Assembly (NCBI GenBank): GCA_021776335.1
Contig: JAJFGB010000009.1
Location: 62,001-126,000 of the forward strand
DNA: 64,000 bases
Source: Hyphococcus sp.
GTDB taxonomy: Bacteria; Pseudomonadota; Alphaproteobacteria; Caulobacterales; Parvularculaceae
Direction: 5' to 3'
This document shows positions 9,104 to 18,583 of the stretch, piece by piece (position 1 is the stretch's first letter; each line of letters opens with the position of its first letter). Both the position numbers and the translations under genes were made by a program. The notes under the pieces were generated by a model. It was not told where the DNA came from, searched no databases, and saw only the letters and a list, made by a program, of their open reading frames with translations.

Positions 9104-9973
9104 TTACCGTTTTGCACTGAAGAGTGCGTCGAGCCCTTCGCGATAGGTTGGATATTGAAGCGTGATGCCAAGCGTCTCTTTCATGCGTGCATTTGAGATG
9201 CGCTTGTTGTCTTGATAAAAACTTTTTGCCATGTCCGAGAGGCCAGCTTCTTCAAACGAGGCCAATGGTGGCGGGTCAACATTCAAAAGCCTGCAGGCGT
9301 AATCGATGATGTCTTGCGGCGGCGCTGGCTCGTCGTCGGCAAGATTATAAAGATCGTGCGCGCGCGGGTTTTCAATGCTCGCTGCGAGCGCGGCGGCGAT
9401 GTCGTCCACATGCATGCGGTTGAAAACCTGGCCTTCCTTGATGATACGCCGCGCTTTGCCTGCGCGCACCGTGTCGAGCGCAGAACGCTCCGATCCGTAA
9501 ATGCCGGGCAGGCGAAATATTATCAGCGGTAATGACCATGCGACGCCAAGCCCTGCCCAGTCCGCTTCGGCGCTGATTCGGCGCCGGGCGCGATCTGATG
9601 TGGGACAAAGATCGCTTGTCTCGTCGACCCATGCGCCGCCGTGATCGCCATAAACGCCATTGGTGGATAAGTAGCCAATCCATTTTATCGCCGCATAGTG
9701 CGCTGTAATCGCGTCGTTCGCTGCGCGAAAGGCTGGACAACCTTTGTTGTCCGGCGGTGTGGAAACCAATATTGCTGTGACGTTATCGAGCCAGGTAAGG
9801 TCAAAGCCGCTGTTATTCCAAAGATGTGCCTCGACATTGCTCTCGCGCATAGCGGTTGCTTTATCTTCAGACGTTGTGGTGCCGGCAACATGCCAGCCAT
9901 CACCGCGTAATTGTCGAGCGAGCGCAGCGGCGGTGTAGCCATATCCCAAACAAAACAGCTTATTGTTGCTCAT
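9104..9973 (-). CDS. NAD(P)-dependent epimerase/SDR-like protein (YeeZ type)
   Basis: 289 residues, cytoplasmic. The Rossmann start LFCLGYGYTAAALARQL has the Gly-x-Gly-x-x-(Ala) pattern of YeeZ-like atypical SDRs. Further support is LVSTPPD, YLSTNGVYGDHGGAWVDE (the usual SDR 'S-T-x-V-Y-G' strand), IFRLPGIYG and VFNRMHVDDIAAAL. The usual Tyr-x3-Lys pair is not obvious, as in this subgroup, so the reaction cannot be named. It starts back to back with thpR (divergent, 84 bp). Confidence 0.82.
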   Translation of the reverse strand: MSNNKLFCLGYGYTAAALARQLRGDGWHVAGTTTSEDKATAMRESNVEAHLWNNSGFDLTWLDNVTAILVSTPPDNKGCPAFRAANDAITAHYAAIKWIGYLSTNGVYGDHGGAWVDETSDLCPTSDRARRRISAEADWAGLGVAWSLPLIIFRLPGIYGSERSALDTVRAGKARRIIKEGQVFNRMHVDDIAAALAASIENPRAHDLYNLADDEPAPPQDIIDYACRLLNVDPPPLASFEEAGLSDMAKSFYQDNKRISNARMKETLGITLQYPTYREGLDALFSAKR

Positions 9974-10057
9974 GGATTTTCGTCATTCCTCTTTTGTCGA
10001 CATAAACCGGAAACCGGCGTAAGCGACGACTTTAAACGTCGCAAGCCGTATCACTAT

Positions 10058-10600
10058 ATGCACCGGTTATTTGTTGCTCTTTCCATTCCCGAAAATGTCG
10101 CAGCAGCGCTGGCCACGCTCCAGAATGGTGTGGAGGGCGCGCGCTGGCGGCCCGTCGAGAATTTTCATTTGAGTCTTGCCTTTATTGGCGAAACTGATCG
10201 CCATGGGTTCAACGGCGTCATTGATGCCCTTGGGGAAATTGATGCGCCTGCTTTTGATCTCAAAATTTCGGGGCTGGGATTTTTTGGCGATAAAAAACCG
10301 CGCGCGCTTTGGGCGGGCGTTGATGATGCTGCGGCGTTGGCGCATCTGAAAAGCAAGATAGAGACGGCGCTGCGCCGCAAAGAATTCGATCTCGAGCGCC
10401 GAAAGTTTACGCCCCACGTAACGCTCGCTTATTTGAAAGGCGCGCGCCGGGACGAAATTGCGGCTTATTGCGCGGCAAACGGAGTATTTTCAGCGGAGAC
10501 ATTTCGCGTTCAGGCGTTTCATCTCTATTCGTCGCGCCTCGGCGGCCAGGCAAGTCAATATGAAATAGAGGCGAGCTACTCACTTTCATCTTCCAGATGA
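10058..10600 (+). CDS. thpR: RNA 2',3'-cyclic phosphodiesterase (2H family, 2'-5' RNA ligase-like)
   Basis: 180 residues. Two H-x-S/T motifs define the 2H fold: His37-Leu-Ser39 (HLSLAF) and His120-Val-Thr122 (HVTLAYL). The start MHRLFVALSIPENV and the AGVDD...L segment match ThpR. The enzyme hydrolyses 2',3'-cyclic phosphates on RNA ends; the physiological substrate is not settled. The ATG at 10058 gives the family N-terminus; in-frame sequence upstream is not family-like. Its last 25 bases overlap the convergent phosphatase gene. Confidence 0.9.
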   Translation: MHRLFVALSIPENVAAALATLQNGVEGARWRPVENFHLSLAFIGETDRHGFNGVIDALGEIDAPAFDLKISGLGFFGDKKPRALWAGVDDAAALAHLKSKIETALRRKEFDLERRKFTPHVTLAYLKGARRDEIAAYCAANGVFSAETFRVQAFHLYSSRLGGQASQYEIEASYSLSSSR

Positions 10601-11043
10601 TCCAGAAATCCCTCGGCGCCTTTTTCGATGAGGTCGAGCACCTGCGCAAAACCATCCACGCCGCCATAATAAGGGTCGGGGGTCTCGCGTTCCTCACCTT
10701 CCGCAAAATCCAGAAACAATCGAATGTCGCAGGTTCTCTTGGGTGGGCCAATGGAAAGAAGATCCGTCTGGTTTGCGAGGTCCATGGCGAGGAGGTAATC
10801 GAATGTGTGAAAATCGGAGAGTTCGACTTTCCGCGCGCGCTGGTGCGAGATGTCATAGCCGCGCTGCGCTGCCGCTTTGATCATCCGTGCATCCGGCGGG
10901 TCGCCCACATGCCAGGCGCCGGTGCCTGCGGATTCAATAAAAAGCTTCATGTCGCGTTCGCGCGATTTTGCGCGCAAAACGCCTTCTGCTGCCGGCGATC
11001 GGCAGATGTTGCCAAGACAAACAAAGAGAATGCTTTTTGTCAT
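10576..11043 (-). CDS. Low-molecular-weight protein-tyrosine phosphatase
   Basis: 155 residues, typical length. The P-loop is at the N-terminus: VCLGNICRSP with catalytic Cys9 and Arg15 (C-x5-R). The general-acid Asp lies in ETPDPYYGG. Other family features are SAGTGAWHVGDPPDARM and ISHQRARKVE. It removes phosphate from phosphotyrosine proteins in the cytoplasm; the target is unknown. The intergenic region upstream holds two repeated palindromes rather than a second gene. Confidence 0.93.
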   Translation of the reverse strand: MTKSILFVCLGNICRSPAAEGVLRAKSRERDMKLFIESAGTGAWHVGDPPDARMIKAAAQRGYDISHQRARKVELSDFHTFDYLLAMDLANQTDLLSIGPPKRTCDIRLFLDFAEGEERETPDPYYGGVDGFAQVLDLIEKGAEGFLDHLEDESE

Positions 11044-11064
11044 TTAAATCACAGCTCATCTAGA

Positions 11065-11097
11065 GCAAAATGCAGGTGACTTGAATCGGCATTTTGC
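11065..11097. repeat. Extragenic palindrome, GCAAAATGC type
   Basis: GCAAAATGC (11065-11073) and GCATTTTGC (11089-11097) form a perfect 9-bp stem around a 15-base loop, preceded by CTAGA. It matches, from memory, a short palindromic repeat scattered through intergenic regions of many alphaproteobacteria. It lies between divergent genes, so it is not a simple terminator. Confidence 0.55.
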
Positions 11098-11116
11098 CCT
11101 TTGTTATGGTGTTGTC

Positions 11117-11160
11117 GCATGATTTCGCGAAAAACCGGGGGCCACTTTTTCGCATCATGC
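11117..11160. repeat. Extragenic palindrome, GCATGAT...ATCATGC type
   Basis: An imperfect 44-base palindrome with arms GCATGATTTCGCGAAAAA and CTTTTTCGCATCATGC around a C/G-rich centre. The same motif (arms GCATGAT/ATCATGC with a CCGG-type core) is a well-known high-copy intergenic element of rhizobia and relatives. It sits 19 bp from the first palindrome, so the two may form one composite unit. Confidence 0.6.
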
Positions 11161-11247
11161 TCTTGGGCGGCGTCTGTTGTAACTCGCGTCTTACGTCTAA
11201 TATAGAGGCAGCGCCTGACTGCGGCGCGTTTTTTTGGGAATAAACAG

Positions 11248-11760
11248 ATGTCTTTTACGATTTCTACTATCGCTAACAGTTCCATTGATCAAATGTTCGG
11301 CGGCCTTACCGGCGTTCTTAAAAAGGGTGCGGCGCATGCGCAAGCCAACAGTATTGAGGAAGAGGTTTATCTCAATTGGCGCCTGGCGCCGGATATGTTT
11401 CCTTTTGTCCGGCAGGTAAGGATCGCTACCGAGCTGCCGGCGCGCGCATTGTCGCGACTGGCGGGTGCGGAGATGCCAAGCTTTGCTGATGATGAGACGA
11501 GTATTGCTGAACTGCATGAACGCATAAAGAAGGCGCATGACCACATAAAAAACCTCGATGCCGCGGCGCTCGACGCTGACCCCGATGGGCCGATTAGTTT
11601 TCCCGCCGGCGGCGATAATGAAATGACATTGCCGCGGCGGGCGTATCTTCAAAATATGCTCCTTCCCAATCTCTATTTTCATGTCACCGCGACTTACGCG
11701 ATTTTGCGCCATCTCGGCGTTGATATCGGCAAGCGCGATTTTCTGGCTGTACCCGGTTGA
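11248..11760 (+). CDS. DUF1993 family protein
   Basis: 170 residues, cytoplasmic, helical. Family features are IDQMFGGLTGVLKKGAAHA near the start, NWRLAPDMFPFVRQVRIA, a PSFADDETSIAELHERI segment and the closing YFHVTATYAILRHLGVDIGK. The fold is thought to be a DinB-like four-helix bundle with metal-binding His; the role is unknown. TTGA at its end is shared with the following deacylase start, so the two are translationally coupled. GGAATAA lies upstream of the ATG. Confidence 0.88.
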   Translation: MSFTISTIANSSIDQMFGGLTGVLKKGAAHAQANSIEEEVYLNWRLAPDMFPFVRQVRIATELPARALSRLAGAEMPSFADDETSIAELHERIKKAHDHIKNLDAAALDADPDGPISFPAGGDNEMTLPRRAYLQNMLLPNLYFHVTATYAILRHLGVDIGKRDFLAVPG

Positions 11761-12488
11761 GGGCGCCGCCACGAAACATAGTCGTCCTGACCGGTTCTGG
11801 CATTTCCGCTGAATCCGGCGTCGCCACTTTCCGCGACAAGGACGGGATATGGGCGAAAGTTGATTATCGAGAGGTGGCGACGCCTGAGGGCTTCGCCGCC
11901 AACCCGGCGCTGGTTCATGAGTTCTATAATGACCGGCGCCGCGCTCTTCCCGGTGTTGAACCAAATGCTGCCCACAGAGCGCTTGCAGAACTTGAGCGCG
12001 GTCTCGAAGAGCGTGACGGCCGGCTGACGCTGGTGACGCAAAATGTCGACGATCTGCATGAACGGGCTGGTTCTGCGAACCTGCTTCACATGCATGGCGA
12101 AATTCAAAAAGCGACCTGCGTCGCCTGCGGTGATGTCCGCGATTGTCGTGCGGATTTGAGTATAGAAACCGCATGCCCGGCATGTGATCGCGCCGGCGGT
12201 GTGCGCCCTTACGTTGTCTGGTTTGGGGAAATGCCACGGTTTATGGGCGAGACAATGGAAGCGATTACAGACGCCGATTTGTTCGTTTCCATCGGTACCT
12301 CTGGCTCAGTATATCCTGCTGCGGGTTTTGTCGCTGAAGCGCGCGCTTTGGGCATTGCGGCAACCGAACTCAATCTGGAGCCGTCTGAAAACGCCCACCA
12401 TTTTACTGATAGCCGCTACGGTCCGGCGACAAAGATTGTCTCGGAATGGGTGAGAGAGTTGTTGGGCGGGTCACAACCGACCGGGTAA
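11757..12488 (+). CDS. cobB: NAD-dependent protein deacylase (sirtuin, class III)
   Basis: 243 residues. It removes acyl groups from lysines using NAD. Visible motifs are TGSGISAESGVATFR (NAD loop), TQNVDDLHERAG, the catalytic His in LLHMHGE, two zinc Cys pairs (CVAC, CPAC) and VSIGTSGSVYPA. The EFYNDRR segment carries the Tyr and Arg that favour negatively charged acyl groups, as in E. coli CobB (EFYNARR), so desuccinylase activity is likely. The start is TTG at 11757 overlapping the preceding TGA; no ATG or GTG lies before the NAD loop. Confidence 0.93.
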   Translation: MRAPPRNIVVLTGSGISAESGVATFRDKDGIWAKVDYREVATPEGFAANPALVHEFYNDRRRALPGVEPNAAHRALAELERGLEERDGRLTLVTQNVDDLHERAGSANLLHMHGEIQKATCVACGDVRDCRADLSIETACPACDRAGGVRPYVVWFGEMPRFMGETMEAITDADLFVSIGTSGSVYPAAGFVAEARALGIAATELNLEPSENAHHFTDSRYGPATKIVSEWVRELLGGSQPTG

Positions 12489-12591
12489 ATCAACGAGATT
12501 CCAGCTTTTTATCACGCTAACAGTGCGAGGGTTGTAACGGGCCTCTGCACGGGCATAGGTTTGTGGCAACGAATCTCCAGGGGTATGATCC

Positions 12592-15500
12592 ATGAAACTG
12601 CCAATTATTGTTTTGGCCGCACTTGTTGCGTCGCCGCTTCCTGCTCTAGCGCAGGACAAAGAAGAAAAAGCTGAAAAATGGGATGTCGCTGCGCCGCCCC
12701 TACCGACCCGGAATGTTGCGATTGACGTTGATGAAGGGACGTGGATGAGCCTTGACGTCAGTCCGGACGGGCGCACCATCGCTTTCGATCTTCTCGGCGA
12801 TATTTATGTGATGCCTATTTCTGGCGGCGCGGCCCAGTCGATCGCCAGCGGCATGCCCTGGGAAATACAGCCGCGCTTTTCACCGGATGGGTCAAAGATC
12901 GCCTTCACGTCGGATCGCGGCGGCGGCGACAATATCTGGATCATGAACACCGATGGATCCGACAAGCGTCAGGTCACCAAGGAAAAATTCCGCCTCCTAA
13001 ATAACGCGACATGGTCCGCCGACGGCAATTACATTGCGGCGCGCAAACATTTTACGACGCAGCGTTCGCTTGGCGTCGGTGAAATCTGGCTCTATCACAT
13101 TTCCGGCGGCGACGGCGTGCAGCTTGTTAAACGGCCAAGCGAAGCGCACCAAAAAGAACTTGGCGAGCCAATGTTCTCCGCTGACGGAAGATATGTCTAT
13201 TATTCGCAAAACGTAACGTCGGGGTCGCGCTTCATCTATGCGCAGGATTCCAATAGCGATCTTTTCAATATCAAGCGTTATGAAATGGCGACCGGCGAAA
13301 TCGAAACCGCAGTTTCAGGGCAAGGGGGCTCAGTGCGGCCGGCGCCGTCTCCCGATGGCCGCTCGATTGCGTTTGTGCGGCGCGAGCGGATGCAATCAAC
13401 GCTTTACCTAAAAGATTTGCGGTCCGGCAAAGAACGTAAGATTTATGATGATCTGGATCGCGATTTGCAGGAAATCTGGGCGGTTCATGGGGTCTATCCG
13501 AATATGGACTGGACGCCGGATTCCAAATCCATTGTGTTTTGGGCAGGCGGCAAGATTCGCCAGCTGAATGTTGCGAGCGGTGTGGCGGAAGTCGTTCCAT
13601 TTCACGTGTCAGATACGCGCGCCGTGATCGATCCGCCACGCCCCGCGGTCGAAGTTGCACCGGCAACCTTTAAAACGACAATGCCGCGTTTTGCCAGCGT
13701 GTCGCCCAACGGGCGTCAGGCGGTATTTGAATCGCTTGGTAAGCTCTACATCAAGTCACTGCCTGATGGCGCGCCGCGTCGGGTTACAAGCGGACGCGAC
13801 GATTTTGAATTTTTCCCGTCATGGTCGCGTGACGGTCGGCGTATTGTCTTTGTTTCATGGAATGACAAAACGCTCGGCGCTATCCGAACAGTTTCCGCCA
13901 GTGGCGGCTCGGCGCGAACGATAACGCGCGAGCCCGGTCACTACCGACGTCCACGTTTTTCGCCGGACGGGCGCATGGTCGTTTATGAAAAAGGTGAGGG
14001 CGGATATCTGACTTCTGGCGAGTGGTCTGAGGCGCCGGGTGTTTACCGCGTTTCCGCCAGCGGAGGCGGTGCTCAGCGTATTGCGAAATCCGGCTCAGCG
14101 CCGCATTTCGGCGACGACAATGATCGCGTCTTCATGACAGCCTTTGAGGGCGATATGGCCTCGCTCGTCAGTGTCGATCTTGATGGCGACAATAGCCGCA
14201 CCCATGCTTCCGGCGATCTCATCACAGAATATCAGGTCGCGCCCTCAGGCGGCTATCTCAGCTTTGCCGAAAATTACAGCGCTTATGCGATGCCGATGAC
14301 GTCAGGCTCGCAGAAAATCAGCGCCGGGCGCAGCGCGTCCGCTGTGCCGGTCACAAAGGCGAGCGGCGCCGGCGCTGCTTACATGAATTGGTCCGGTAGG
14401 CGGCTGAATTGGACGCTGGGGCCGGTTCTCTATTCTGCAGGCATCGACGAGATGCTGCCCGCCGCGCCCGCGGGCGATGATGATGAGGCCTTTAAAGCGC
14501 CGCTAACAGGCGTCGATCTTTCGATCACCGTGTCAAGCGATAAGCCTTCGGGCATAACTGCGCTGACCGGCGCAAAAATTATTACCATGGCTGATGGCGA
14601 GGGCGGCGTCATCGATAATGGCGTAATCGTCATTGACGGCAACCGGATCACTGCGATCGGCGCTGCGGGCGATGTTTTAGTCCCGGCCAATGCGCGCCGC
14701 ATTGAGGTTGCCGGTAAGACAATTATGCCCGGACTGATCGACGCGCACGCGCATGGGCCGCAAGGCAGCGATGATATCATCCCGCAAACTAACTGGGCGG
14801 CGCTCGCCCATCTGGCATTAGGCGTTACGACCGTCCATGATCCTTCGAATGCGGCGAGCCATATTTTTGCAGCGTCCGAATACCAACGCGCGGGGCGCGT
14901 TCTGGGCCCTCGCACATATTCCACCGGTGAAATTGTTTATGGCGCGAAATCACCCAATCGTTATGCGGCGATCGACAGCGCTGATGATGCGCGTGATCAC
15001 GTGCGCCGCCTCAAAGTGCAGGGCGCCCATTCGATCAAGAATTACAATCAACCACGCCGTGATCAACGCCAGCAAGTGATTGCAGCTGCGCTGGAAGAAG
15101 ATCTCGCTGTTGTTGCTGAGGGCGGTTCACTTTTTCACATGGATATGGCGATGATCAGCGACGGCATTACGTCGATTGAGCACAATCTTCCGCAGGCGAT
15201 GCTCTATGAAGATGTGTTGAGTTTCTACAGCGCCACGAAAGTCGCCTATACGCCGACCCTCGTCGTCACTTTTGGCGGCCTTGGCGGCGATCCATACTGG
15301 CGCCAGGCGATGGATGTGTGGCGCCACCCAATTCTGTCGAAACACGCGCCACCGCGTATTCTGCAGGCAGGGTCGGTGCGCCGCGTGACTGCGCCGGAAG
15401 AAGATTTCTCAGATCAGGTGAGCGCGGCGACGGCAAAACTTCTTGCGGATCGCGGCGTGCGCGTTTCCATTGGAGCGCATGGTCAGCAACAAGGTCTCGC

Positions 15501-15789
15501 CGCGCATTGGGAAATGTGGTCTTTCGCGCGCGGCGGAATGAGTCCGCTGGAAGTCCTAAAGACCGCCACCACGGCGCCGGCGCAGCATTTGGGCTTTGAT
15601 GGCGATATTGGCTCGCTGGAAGTTGGCAAGCTCGCGGATCTTGTCGTTCTCAACGCCAATCCGCTGGATGACATATCGAATACAGATGATATTTCTCACG
15701 TGATGCTGAATGGCCGCCTCTATGACGCCGCGACCTTAAATGAGGAAGTCACCGGCGATCGACGGCGCGAATCCTACTGGTGGGAGTAG
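12592..15789 (+). CDS. Secreted amidohydrolase fused to a TolB-like beta-propeller
   Basis: 1065 residues. The signal peptide MKLPIIVLAALVASPLPALA is followed by about 620 residues of PD40/WD40-like propeller blades (repeats such as FSPDGSKIAFTSDRGGGDN, SPDGRSIAFVRRE, SRDGRRIVFVSWND). From about residue 655 an amidohydrolase domain begins (LTGAKIITMADGEGG) with the metal motif PGLIDAHAHGP, a probable Lys in HSIKNYNQ, His in IEHNLPQ and SIGAHGQ, and a final GSLEVGKLADLVVLN. The fusion is known in Bacteroidetes and marine alphaproteobacteria; such enzymes are usually called imidazolonepropionase-like, but the substrate is not known. The periplasmic location suggests turnover of an imported or envelope-derived amide or peptide. 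Confidence 0.9.
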   Translation: MKLPIIVLAALVASPLPALAQDKEEKAEKWDVAAPPLPTRNVAIDVDEGTWMSLDVSPDGRTIAFDLLGDIYVMPISGGAAQSIASGMPWEIQPRFSPDGSKIAFTSDRGGGDNIWIMNTDGSDKRQVTKEKFRLLNNATWSADGNYIAARKHFTTQRSLGVGEIWLYHISGGDGVQLVKRPSEAHQKELGEPMFSADGRYVYYSQNVTSGSRFIYAQDSNSDLFNIKRYEMATGEIETAVSGQGGSVRPAPSPDGRSIAFVRRERMQSTLYLKDLRSGKERKIYDDLDRDLQEIWAVHGVYPNMDWTPDSKSIVFWAGGKIRQLNVASGVAEVVPFHVSDTRAVIDPPRPAVEVAPATFKTTMPRFASVSPNGRQAVFESLGKLYIKSLPDGAPRRVTSGRDDFEFFPSWSRDGRRIVFVSWNDKTLGAIRTVSASGGSARTITREPGHYRRPRFSPDGRMVVYEKGEGGYLTSGEWSEAPGVYRVSASGGGAQRIAKSGSAPHFGDDNDRVFMTAFEGDMASLVSVDLDGDNSRTHASGDLITEYQVAPSGGYLSFAENYSAYAMPMTSGSQKISAGRSASAVPVTKASGAGAAYMNWSGRRLNWTLGPVLYSAGIDEMLPAAPAGDDDEAFKAPLTGVDLSITVSSDKPSGITALTGAKIITMADGEGGVIDNGVIVIDGNRITAIGAAGDVLVPANARRIEVAGKTIMPGLIDAHAHGPQGSDDIIPQTNWAALAHLALGVTTVHDPSNAASHIFAASEYQRAGRVLGPRTYSTGEIVYGAKSPNRYAAIDSADDARDHVRRLKVQGAHSIKNYNQPRRDQRQQVIAAALEEDLAVVAEGGSLFHMDMAMISDGITSIEHNLPQAMLYEDVLSFYSATKVAYTPTLVVTFGGLGGDPYWRQAMDVWRHPILSKHAPPRILQAGSVRRVTAPEEDFSDQVSAATAKLLADRGVRVSIGAHGQQQGLAAHWEMWSFARGGMSPLEVLKTATTAPAQHLGFDGDIGSLEVGKLADLVVLNANPLDDISNTDDISHVMLNGRLYDAATLNEEVTGDRRRESYWWE

Positions 15790-15876
15790 GAATTGCTGGA
15801 GATGCGTGCGCGTCAATATGCATTGATTGTGGTCAGGTTTCTTAAGTTGCGTTTTCTCACCGGATAGCGAGGCCGC

Positions 15877-16272
15877 TTATTCCGCGCATGCAACGGCTTC
15901 CACTTCCACGAGCCATGCTGAAGAGACAAGACCGGCGACAAATATTGTTGTGATCGCAGGACGCACGCCGTCCAGCAATTCTTTGCGCACGTCGACCAGC
16001 ATATCCATGTCTTCGCGTCGCACCAAAAAGAATGAGAGCTTTACAAGGTCGCTAAGTTCCATATCTGCGTCGCGTAGTACGGATGCTACATTCGATAGCG
16101 CTTGTACGCATTGTTCGCGAAATCCATCTGGTAGCTGACCCTCTGGCGATACGCCAACCTGTCCTGAAATGTGTAGTATTCTCGCTCCAGCGGGTGTTTC
16201 GACGCCATGAGCGTATATGCCATGATATGGAGCCTGAACGGGAAAGGGATCATGTCGCGTAGAGATGGGCAT
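15877..16272 (-). CDS. RidA family protein (enamine/imine deaminase-like)
   Basis: 131 residues, one RidA/YjgF/UK114 domain. Support comes from HGVETPAGARILHISGQVGV, EQCVQALSNVASVLRDADM and the closing LVSSAWLVEVEAVACAE. Canonical RidA has an Arg in the motif R-x-C/S near the C-terminus; here the corresponding strand reads RPAITTIFVAGLV, so the Arg appears kept. RidA hydrolyses reactive 2-aminoacrylate-type enamines in the cytoplasm. It is downstream of, but convergent with, the amidohydrolase. Confidence 0.88.
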   Translation of the reverse strand: MPISTRHDPFPVQAPYHGIYAHGVETPAGARILHISGQVGVSPEGQLPDGFREQCVQALSNVASVLRDADMELSDLVKLSFFLVRREDMDMLVDVRKELLDGVRPAITTIFVAGLVSSAWLVEVEAVACAE

Positions 16273-16478
16273 TGGTTCTCCGATGCAGTTCGTCGATCAG
16301 GACCCGGTGTGGGTTTGAGCTGGAGGACGATGACGTGAGGAGAGGGCGTATGGAATGGAGAATAAGGCGGGCAGCATATGAGAAAACTTCATAGGGCTTT
16401 TGATGCGCCCTGTGATTGCTGACGTCTTTCAGGAAACAGGCGGTAATTATTTCCGAGCCGGATACTTCGATGCACCGA

Positions 16479-18461
16479 TTATTTCCAAACGGCTGTGTCG
16501 TCCTTGCCGTTAATGCGGGCGGCGAAATGCTTGGGCCGCTCAGAACTCCGCGGTTGATCAACATCCACATAAACGGGGTGGTCGTTCTTTTTAGCATCGA
16601 ACTTGGCAACGACTGAGGCAGGCCCAGCTGGTTGAGCGGAGGATTTTGCCCTCAAACTGTTAAGCTTGCCGATCACGCCCGAAAGTTTCTGGAGGCTTAC
16701 GGGTTTGCTAATATAGTCCGTCATGCCGGCGTCCAGATAGGTTTCGCGATCACCCGCCATCGCGTTGGCAGTCACTGCAATAATCGGAATATCTTTTGCC
16801 TCACCCGGTAATGTGCGAATTTTCTTTGTCGCCGTCACGCCGTCCATCTCGGGCATTTGAACGTCCATTAAGACTAAATCATAACGGCAGCGCATTACCG
16901 CAGCGATAGCCTCCATGCCGTTATTCACCATGTCAACATGATGTCCGGTCTTTCCAAAAATGGCTTTCATAACCATCTGGTTGACATGATTGTCCTCTGC
17001 GACAAGAATTCGGAGACCATGCTCCGTCATGTTTCCCTCGACAGGATCGGTTCCACCAGCAGGCAACGTATCGTCAGTGACGGCGGCTGAATCACCCCGC
17101 GTGCAACGGATTGTAAACCAAAAAGTTGATCCTGATCCGGGCGTGCTTTCGACGCCAATCTTTCCGCCCATCAAAGCTGCCAGTTTTTTTGATATCGCAA
17201 GGCCGAGGCCAGTGCCGCCATATTTTCTTGTCACGGAACTGTCGGCCTGGGCGAATTTGTTAAATAGTTTGGATTGCGCTTTCTGGGTCAAACCGATGCC
17301 GGTGTCGGTTATGTCAAATCGCAATTCAAAGTCATCGCCTCTAGCTGCTTTGGCGGTGACAGCCACATTGACCCCGCCTGTTTCCGTAAATTTGAACGCG
17401 TTGCCAATTAAATTGAACAATATTTGGCGAATACGAGTGGGATCACTTCTCAGTACGTGAGGGGTTTCTGGCGATATTACAAAGGAAACACTCAAACCTT
17501 TGGCTTGAAATTGAGACGCCCAAAAGGCGTCCAGAGAATCGAATAACTTTTGTAGGTCGAAATCCAATATTTCGAGTGTGACGTGACCTGCTTCTATTTT
17601 TGACAAGTCGAGGATGTCATTCAGCAGTGAAAGCAGCATTTCACCCGAATGCTTGATGGTGGAGACCAGCTTACGTTGATCGATAGACAGGTCCGACGCC
17701 ATCAACACCCCCGCCATACCGAGAACGCCATTCATCGGCGTGCGTATTTCATGACTCATGGAGGCTAAGAAGTCAGACTTTGCTGAATTGGCGCGCTTCA
17801 GTTCCCGATTTAGAATCGCGAGGCGTGTTTGCTGGCTATATAACAAACGTACGATTATGCACCAAAGTACGATGACCGCCATGATTGCGATCAACGCAGC
17901 GAAAAGGGATAGTTCAACGTATCGGATGTCTTTTGCATTTTTCTCATCGAGGATGACATGGAGGTTTTCGACAAACGTGCTCATACCATCAGTGTAGAGT
18001 GTTTTTTGTGATTGATATTCTTCTGAACGCAGTAGAGCCAAGGCCGCATCATGGTGCCCTTGGCGAACCAAATCAAAAGCTCGTGCTTCCAGTGTGATTA
18101 GCTTTTGGTTGGCGTCGTTTGTCTGGGTGGCGCCAGAGGAGGCAATGGTGGCGCCGGCAGTCGACATGGCGCTGGCAATCGCGTGTTCCAAAATTGGGGC
18201 GTGTTCTTCATATCGCGCCTCCCAACTTGGATCGCCAGTTGTGGCCGCCAAGCGCGCTGAGCTTGTTAAGACTTCATCAAGATAATTTATTTCGCCTTTT
18301 AGAGCTTCGAACGCGACTGCGCGCGTCTTCACGCTTTCGCCTATCCTGATTGACTTCCAGCTTGCCCAAACGAGCCAGAAAGTAACCAAAACGGTAATCA
18401 CCCCTGCGGCCAAAAATAACAGCAGAAGTGCGCCCTGCAGGGATTTTTTCGATGGCCGCAT
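16479..18461 (-). CDS. Membrane hybrid histidine kinase with receiver domain
   Basis: 660 residues. Two membrane segments (about 10-32 and 183-205) flank a helical periplasmic domain rich in Ala, possibly a four-helix-bundle sensor. Then come the dimerisation domain ([15 protein letters not shown], phospho-His237), the ATPase domain ([37 protein letters not shown]) and a receiver ([12 protein letters not shown], phospho-Asp533 in [12 protein letters not shown], conserved Lys in ISKPV). No output DNA-binding or cyclase domain is attached, so phosphate must pass to a separate phosphotransfer protein. The signal is unknown and no partner regulator is adjacent. Confidence 0.92.
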   Translation of the reverse strand: MRPSKKSLQGALLLLFLAAGVITVLVTFWLVWASWKSIRIGESVKTRAVAFEALKGEINYLDEVLTSSARLAATTGDPSWEARYEEHAPILEHAIASAMSTAGATIASSGATQTNDANQKLITLEARAFDLVRQGHHDAALALLRSEEYQSQKTLYTDGMSTFVENLHVILDEKNAKDIRYVELSLFAALIAIMAVIVLWCIIVRLLYSQQTRLAILNRELKRANSAKSDFLASMSHEIRTPMNGVLGMAGVLMASDLSIDQRKLVSTIKHSGEMLLSLLNDILDLSKIEAGHVTLEILDFDLQKLFDSLDAFWASQFQAKGLSVSFVISPETPHVLRSDPTRIRQILFNLIGNAFKFTETGGVNVAVTAKAARGDDFELRFDITDTGIGLTQKAQSKLFNKFAQADSSVTRKYGGTGLGLAISKKLAALMGGKIGVESTPGSGSTFWFTIRCTRGDSAAVTDDTLPAGGTDPVEGNMTEHGLRILVAEDNHVNQMVMKAIFGKTGHHVDMVNNGMEAIAAVMRCRYDLVLMDVQMPEMDGVTATKKIRTLPGEAKDIPIIAVTANAMAGDRETYLDAGMTDYISKPVSLQKLSGVIGKLNSLRAKSSAQPAGPASVVAKFDAKKNDHPVYVDVDQPRSSERPKHFAARINGKDDTAVWK

Positions 18462-18583
18462 CGGGTTGCCGAAAAATAAATGAACACGTATTGCGTGTAA
18501 ATTAGCGCCTTGCAGGTTAATTTTGGGTTGGGATGTTGGGTTTTCAGTGCTTTACCAACGTTGACCGAGCTTCTTTTCCACCG

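Noticed and set aside
11197-12237. Long minus-strand frame antisense to DUF1993 and cobB
   Set aside because: It is Arg/His-rich, has no motif and lies opposite two well-supported coupled genes; a shadow of their codon bias.
16273-16478. 206-base gap between RidA and the hybrid kinase, considered for a small RNA
   Set aside because: No conserved RNA secondary structure, terminator or known RNA sequence recognised.
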